From contig NW_006766885.1 of the NCBI RefSeq assembly GCF_000275845.1, positions 12,937 through 76,936 on the forward strand: a stretch of DNA of 64,000 bases, read 5' to 3'. This document shows, piece after piece, positions 58,701 to 64,000 of this stretch. The notes beneath the pieces are model-generated. The model was not told where the DNA came from, ran no database searches, and saw nothing but the letters and a program-made list of their open reading frames with translations. Position numbers and translations under genes: made by a program. Numbering within the stretch: the stretch's first letter is position 1; each line of letters starts with the position of its first letter. This DNA comes from Dichomitus squalens LYAD-421 SS1. Taxonomy: Eukaryota; Basidiomycota; Agaricomycetes; Polyporales; Polyporaceae.

Positions 58701-59618
58701 CGCAAACAAGAGCCTCCAAGGTGATCGCGCCGCGTCGTTGGTACACCGACGTCAGTTGACCAGATTAGCCTCTATGAAATCGTCGTACTACGACAGATTG
58801 GGTGAAAGCGGGTTATTGAGACCCGACTGGTAGCACGTTGACTCCATACGATAGTGAGCTCGCAATCGACTGGTTGTTGCTTGGGTCCTCGAGGCTCCCC
58901 GAGGTCAGTCCTAGTCTTGGACTAGACCGCCTTCATTCCTCACATTGACAAGCGTAATACCACAGGCGGAATCCGGCTGATTGATGTACGTGCGATTCCC
59001 TTATTTGAACCCCCACGAGCCAATCACCGTAGCCCCTCCGCCGCGCCCTGCTCTCCGCCGTACAGTGGGTACCCGCCGCTACATTCACCGACTGTGATGT
59101 CTTCAGTGAAACCTGGTGAAACCGCTGCGTAAGGATAAGTGCGGGAAGCGTGGGTATGACCAATATATCTGGCTGTGGAGGCCTACTCAACGAAAGGTTC
59201 GGTTGACCGCTAGTATGCCTTCGCGTTCGCAGCACGGCCGATTCGACGTGGTTCGCTGTTGGATAGACGGCCCTTTGTCTTCTTCTAGTACATGTCAACG
59301 TAGAGCACGGGGATTCACAGATGGTGGAGGAGTTGTTTGCACGGTGCGTGCGAAATGCTTGAAGGCGTGCCAGGCCGATGCATAACATTATAGCGGAGAG
59401 TCGCCGCCGGAGACTCCCGTCAAATAATATAGGTGAGTTCCCACGTGTGATATAAGTCGGCCGGTGCCGCCCACAGTCGAGCGCCTAGCGCGGTCCTGTA
59501 CAGACACGCAGGGAGAGTGGACACGTCAAGCTGCATTAACTCTGCCACCACATCCCTCCCGTCCTTCTCATCTCTACCCCCACAGTCTCCGAGCCACTGC
59601 CAGACGAAGATCAGCAAC
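52701..59618. other. Gene-poor region between WOPR copy 3 and the guanylyltransferase gene
   Basis: Almost 7 kb with no complete gene. One coding-like fragment resembling half of a CCCH zinc finger occurs near 53.3 kb (listed separately). Frames up to 218 codons (57663-58319) have no family resemblance and overlap equally long frames in other registers. No tRNA, long repeat or transposase was recognised. Confidence 0.5.
53253..53412 (+). pseudogene. Possible CCCH zinc-finger gene fragment
   Basis: After a cttgcag acceptor at 53264 the plus frame reads a polar linker and then SNTSVPCTFYLIGKCDSAA. This resembles the first half of fungal CCCH fingers (VPC.FY..G.C.....), but the expected C-P-F-S-H second half does not follow in any frame I tried. 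It may be a decayed exon, an exon whose partner I failed to find, or chance. Confidence 0.22.
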
Positions 59619-61879
59619 ATGTCTCTCCTCTCCGCGCAGTCCGCGACCTCCGCTCCTGCAGCGCAGGCTAGTGTTGGCGCCCCGATCGAGTTCATGTTCA
59701 GGCAGATCATGGAAGCCGTGCAGAAGTCGGTGAGTACCCCTCCGCACAGCGTCGTGAACATTGCACTTAGCTGACCACCGTCTGTGCTAAGCAATTGGAG
59801 ATCGCTGAGCTCCGCTCCGAATGCCACGAGCTCCGTCAGGCGAACGCGAGCCTCGAGCGTCAGGTCCGGGAGGGTCTGGTACGTCTTGCTCTCCGGATTG
59901 CTCTCCTCATCTCCGCCCGCCACAATGGCCGCGCACGAGTATAGTTTCCGGTGCAGCTCGGGCCCCGCATATGCTTCACTTTGGCGCTATCCGGTCCCGC
60001 CATATCCCGCACTGAATGCTGTGGCGAGCTGGGGGCTTGCTCGGGAGGACGGTCAGGCTACTCGGGGCATTCGGAGTGCCTCTTGGAAATTGGCCATGCC
60101 TCCACGGCTGCACGCAGTGAGAGTGGGGATAGATTCAGCTCGATTGACGCAGAGCGGCCGGTGCACGGCTGATTTGTCCGCAGCAGAATGTTACGGAAGC
60201 CTGCTGCACATGGATGCGTCAAACGCAACCTGGAAGTGCGCGCGAACGGTCGGAGCGGTTCTACCGCGCGCGAGACATTATCTTCCTGACCAGCTGTCCA
60301 AGATCATATGGATCAAAATGTGGCGGGCAGACCCTAGCGGCATGAGTGCGGCACTCCAGAATACATAGCCAATGGTCACTCCCTGTTCTGACAGCCAGCG
60401 GAAGCAATGAGTAATGCTAACATAAACGTGTGATCATAGAACAACAACGGCTCAAGACTCGGTACGCCCGGCTTCCAGACTCCTGCGCCTGGCAGCCCTC
60501 AACTCCGCGCCAAGTCCCCCTTCCTCACTCCGAACTCAATCCCGCAACTTGCGGTACCGCCTAGCTTATACGTCCCTTCGCCGCTAAGCGATAACGCGCT
60601 CACCCAGTTTCCCTTCGGCATACGGGAAATTCCTGGTTTCTGGGTTGTGATTCCCGCCGGTGGAGCTGGAACGCGTTTGTGGCCCCTCTCGCGAGAGGGG
60701 CATCCGAAATTCCTGCTCGACCTCACGCTCAAGGGCCGGTCGCTCATCCAAGCTACCTGGGATCGTCTCCTTCCGCTCTCCTCTGCTTCGCGTACCGCAA
60801 TCGTCGCTGGTCCTGCACATGTCAAAAGTATTATGGAGCAGCTTCCCGACCTTCTCCCCCACAACTTGTTCTGCGAGCCCAGCGCGAAGGACTCGATGGC
60901 CGCCATCGGTTTAGCGGCAGCGATCCTCGCCGTGCGCGACCCGAACGCGATCATCGGCTCCTTCGCTGCTGACCACATGATATCCGGCGACGACGCGTTT
61001 CTCGCTGCAGTCGCGGAAGCCGTCGAGGTCGCGAAGAAGGACTACCTCGTCACGATCGGTATCGCGCCCTCGCACCCCTCGACCGGCTTCGGTTACGTTC
61101 GCCTAGGCGAGAAGCTCGGCCTCTCCGACGCGCCTAACGCACGGCTCGTATCCTCGTTCAAGGAGAAGCCAGATGCGCGCACGGCGGCCGCGTACATCAA
61201 GACGGGTAACTACCGGTGGAACGCGGGCATGTTCGTGACCAAGGCGGCGTTCCTCATGCAGCTTCTCAAAGAGTATAAGCCGGAGCTGCACGAGGGCCTG
61301 GAGAAGATCGCCCTCGCGTGGGACGACGAGAAGACGCGCCAGCGCGTCTTGGACGAGGTCTGGCCCGGGCTAGAGAAGATCGCGATTGACCACGCCGTCG
61401 CGGAACCGGCGTCGATGGACCGCCGCGTCGCGGTCGTCCCGGCTACGTTCGGTTAGTGTGCTCGACCGCTCTCGTTTGCGTTGTTTTAGCGCTCGGGTGT
61501 TGTGGCCAAACTAACCATATTCCGTGCATAATAGGTTGGGACGACGTCGGAGACTTCTCGTCCCTCGCGGACCTCCTGCCCGCGGAGTCCAACCAGCCCC
61601 GCATCCTTGGCGACAGCGGCCTGGGTGAGTTCGGCTAGAGCCTGGTGTCACGCCGTTCGCTGATCATTCTTGCCTTCACGTCGCACAGTTGTCACGGAGC
61701 AGGCGGCGGGTGGCATCGTGGTGCCGGGCTCTGGCAGGCTGGTGTCGATGCTTGGTGTCGATGATCTGGTCATCGTCGACATGCCCGATACCCTGCTGGT
61801 CACCACTCGCGCACGATCGCAGGAGGTCAAGCGGCTCGTCAAGAAGTGCCGTGACGCGGGCTGGAAGCAGCTGTTGTGA
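59619..61879 (+). CDS. Bacterial-type mannose-1-phosphate guanylyltransferase with N-terminal coiled coil
   Basis: Exons 59619-59729, 59792-59878, 60440-61451, 61535-61624 and 61689-61879 give 496 aa. The catalytic part (about residues 136-496) carries the ManC-type signature VIPAGGAGTRLWPLSREGHP, then PSAKDSMAAIGLAAAIL, SFAADHMISGDDAFLAAV, GIAPSHPSTGFGYVRLG, SFKEKPDARTAAAYIKTGNY, WNAGMFVTKAAFL and GWDDVGDFSSL. It should make GDP-mannose from GTP and mannose-1-phosphate for glycosylation and cell-wall synthesis; there is no fused cupin isomerase. The first 135 residues are unusual: an Ala/Ser-rich start, a coiled coil (EIAELRSECHELRQANASLE) and a Pro/Ser-rich linker. The 561-nt intron at 59879-60439 is long for this genome. 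Bacterial origin is an inference from the signature. Confidence 0.88.
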
Positions 61880-63235
61880 GGTAAATGTTCATCTGCCCGT
61901 AGGACGACAGGCCTGGCGCGGAAAACATTCTTCATATTGGTGACGGTACGGACCGATGGACAAACCGACACGTTATGTTGAGCTCTCTCTTGCTTTGTAG
62001 ATCGTAGGAGTTAGTTAGGAGAGATATCCAGGAACACAGTGGAAGCTAGGCAGCCGTATATAACTTTCCCCCTACCCTGCAGTGACAACTTGTCCATCAC
62101 CTTCCTAATATCTTATTACCCTTCCGGACTCCGTATTCCACTGCGTTATGCATCCGTAATACAGACTATCCCTGTAGAGAGTCCACAAGCCCCCATCGTC
62201 ATATGCTGACAGGTGTTCAAGTTCTCTTCTAGAGCGCTCTGGGTCTTGCCAAATTATCTGCGCGGTTTCTCGTCCCGCCGGACCGTTGACCCGACACAGC
62301 TGTGCAGGCACGGACAGAGGCATGCTCCTACAGACCTTCGTGAGAGCTGAGGGGCAGCTGACGTCCTGGGTCTCGGACGGAGCCTCGTGCATCCCACGAA
62401 ACGTGGGTTTCTGTGGCTTCCAACGGCCACGATGGGATTGCTTGTACGGCACGCCCTAGCATGTGTCGGGAGGCGGGCGGAGTATATACCGACGCGGTCC
62501 GACGGTCGAGAGGAGACGGCGGTCGGTATCGGGCTGCGCGCAAATGCACATTCGCAATTGCGCCCCTGGATGTCGTATGGAAGATAACCGACGCCGACCG
62601 CCTTCCTGCGCGGTGGCAGAACGATTCGTGTCGCCATGTTCAGACAGGGCGGGGCGGGGAGTCGCGGTGTGGTTTTCCCAAGCCGATCTGTTGGGTCAAT
62701 CGATGGACATTGACTCTGGTCGATCAGTTTCCGTGAACTCCGCGTGCTGGATGTGAAACACGGGCTGTAGCGCAGGCTGTATTTTCTCTGTGGACGGTAA
62801 GCATGAGTGATCTCTGGGTGGCTTGTAAAATGCATGCAAAGATTGCGAAGAGGAAGATGAAGGAGGTGGGGATGAAGGATGAGGCGACGCCAAGGAGTGG
62901 TGCGGACGCGCCGACGCGCGCTTCGGAGGAACAGTTGGGAGAGGCTGCCGGGACGCCGCTGTCCGAAGGACGTCCCTTACTCAGCGGCCGGCTAGATAGT
63001 GATTGCTCCTCTTCTTACCACCATCATCCCACCCTCACCTCCTGCTTCTCCTCTCTTTCTGCCCCGCCTGCTCTCTCTCCTGGCCTGTCGGCGGCCCCTC
63101 TGGTATGGTGCACACCGCACGAGCTGCAAAGCCCAACATGGCTGACTGGAACACAGAGCATAGCCATATCCATTCCTCGGAGCCGCCTTCCACGCAAAAG
63201 AAGCTGCCGCCCGAGCACGCAAATCTGTATAGGCA
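61880..63235. other. Intergenic region and leader of the bZIP gene
   Basis: No gene is supported. The right part has pyrimidine-rich stretches (63005-63085) and several ATGs upstream of 63236. One upstream frame, with ATGs at 63105 and 63138, runs past the main start and ends at 63344, so it would overlap the bZIP coding sequence if present in the mRNA. Confidence 0.45.
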
Positions 63236-64000
63236 ATGGCACCATCCAATCTCCAAGGTCTCAACATCGTCCACCCCGTCCCCCCGTCCAATCCATACCT
63301 TTCGGACGCCGACCTCCTCGCCGTCCCACCCTTCCCCGACCTAAATGCTCAACTTGATCTGTGGACGAACCTGAATTTCCAGTCCGACGAACCGCTCCAC
63401 TCTAACCGCCCGGGCGAAAACCCGAGCTGCGAAAAGGAGTCTGTTGATGGCAAGAAGCGCACTGCGCTTGACGACAGCGGCGAGGATGATTCCGACCGCT
63501 ACAACGACCCCGACGAAGATATACAGCACAGTGGCATCGCGGAGACCCACTCGCATGAGAACGTCGTGATGGGCACTGTCCTCCCTTCCATCCTCCCCTC
63601 GGCTGCTAATCCCGGCCAGCCCCAGCTACCCCCCTTTGACGTCAATTCCCTCTTGGCCGGCTTCGGTATCGACCCCTTCATGGCGCCCCCCGCACCCTTG
63701 CCCACCCAGGCACCCAACGCTGCAAACACCATCGCCCAGCTCCTGTCGCTGCACGCGTCGACCTACCGGCCCGCGTCTTCGCAGCCTATACCCTCTTCGG
63801 CCCATGTTGCCCCCGCGCAATCACCTCCCCACGCGCCGAGCCCTGCATCTACCCCAACGACCACCGCCAAGCGTGCACGTACGTCGCGTTCTTCCATCTC
63901 TTCGGTGACGACAGAGGCCATGTCGCCCCAGGCGGTTGACTCCCCCGTGGATAAGCCGTCCGGAACGCCTATGAACGCCGCAGAGGACAAGCGGCGCCGC
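63236..64000 (+). CDS. Probable bZIP transcription factor, N-terminal part (runs off the window)
   Basis: The frame is open from the ATG at 63236 to the window end, 255 codons without an intron or stop. The N-terminal region is disordered and acidic/Pro-rich: NAQLDLWTNLNFQSDEPL, DDSGEDDSDRYNDPDEDI, NPGQPQLPPFDVNSLLAGFG, AKRARTSRSSISSVTTEAM. The last readable residues are AAEDKRRR, which in basidiomycete bZIP proteins is where the basic DNA-binding region begins (followed in the family by an N..A..R.R motif that lies outside the window). The identification therefore rests on the lead-in rather than the domain itself. If correct, it is a Gcn4/Cys3/MetR-type nuclear regulator; which one cannot be told. 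Confidence 0.6.
   Translation, partial: MAPSNLQGLNIVHPVPPSNPYLSDADLLAVPPFPDLNAQLDLWTNLNFQSDEPLHSNRPGENPSCEKESVDGKKRTALDDSGEDDSDRYNDPDEDIQHSGIAETHSHENVVMGTVLPSILPSAANPGQPQLPPFDVNSLLAGFGIDPFMAPPAPLPTQAPNAANTIAQLLSLHASTYRPASSQPIPSSAHVAPAQSPPHAPSPASTPTTTAKRARTSRSSISSVTTEAMSPQAVDSPVDKPSGTPMNAAEDKRRR

Noticed and set aside
59784..60368. 194-codon plus-strand ORF
   Set aside because: It overlaps exon 2 of the guanylyltransferase in another frame and runs through the intron; the coiled-coil frame splices cleanly to the catalytic exon instead.

Overview
The window looks like nuclear DNA of a filamentous basidiomycete, most likely an Agaricomycete. Genes are split by many short GT-AG introns (about 45-80 nt), coding exons are GC-rich, and the recognisable proteins are fungal housekeeping factors (Ctr9, Ada2, an Rkm4-type SET methyltransferase, cysteine synthase, glycolipid transfer protein) beside typical fungal regulators (WOPR/Gti1-Pac2 factors, an F-box protein, a probable bZIP factor). 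Exon structures were read by hand from splice signals, frame continuity and comparison between paralogues. Families are assigned from remembered motifs, without any database search.

Layout. 1-14.4 kb is gene-poor and holds two WOPR-domain transcription factors (1.9-3.4 kb and 10.3-11.9 kb), the second behind almost 7 kb of gene-free DNA that is partly very GC-rich and carries a G-run and a tetranucleotide repeat. 14.4-16.3 kb is an F-box gene. 16.6-22.4 kb is a head-to-tail triplication of an intact but unrecognised gene (319, 322 and 324 aa) with eight exons in two copies and nine in the third, a 22-nt micro-exon in all three, and an N-terminal PY-type motif in each protein. 23.6-46.8 kb is a compact housekeeping block, mostly divergent or convergent pairs: Rkm4-like / ZNHIT3-like, Ctr9 / Ada2, cysteine synthase / CoA-binding protein, a small membrane protein, cysteinyl-tRNA synthetase, free-methionine-R-sulfoxide reductase / GLTP. 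46.8-59.6 kb is gene-poor again, with only a third WOPR gene (51.7-52.7 kb). 59.6-61.9 kb encodes a bacterial-type mannose-1-phosphate guanylyltransferase with an added N-terminal coiled coil. The window closes inside a probable bZIP gene.

Themes. Three WOPR paralogues within 51 kb, all on the + strand and all behind long gene-free intervals, suggest a family that spread locally and may have large regulatory regions. The tandem triplicate is the best candidate for something undescribed: copies have diverged widely while keeping frame, intron phases, the micro-exon and the PY motif. Cysteine synthase, cysteinyl-tRNA synthetase and methionine sulfoxide reductase lie within 11.4 kb, which may be chance. 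The gene-poor stretches hold no gene I can defend; a few coding-like scraps are noted.
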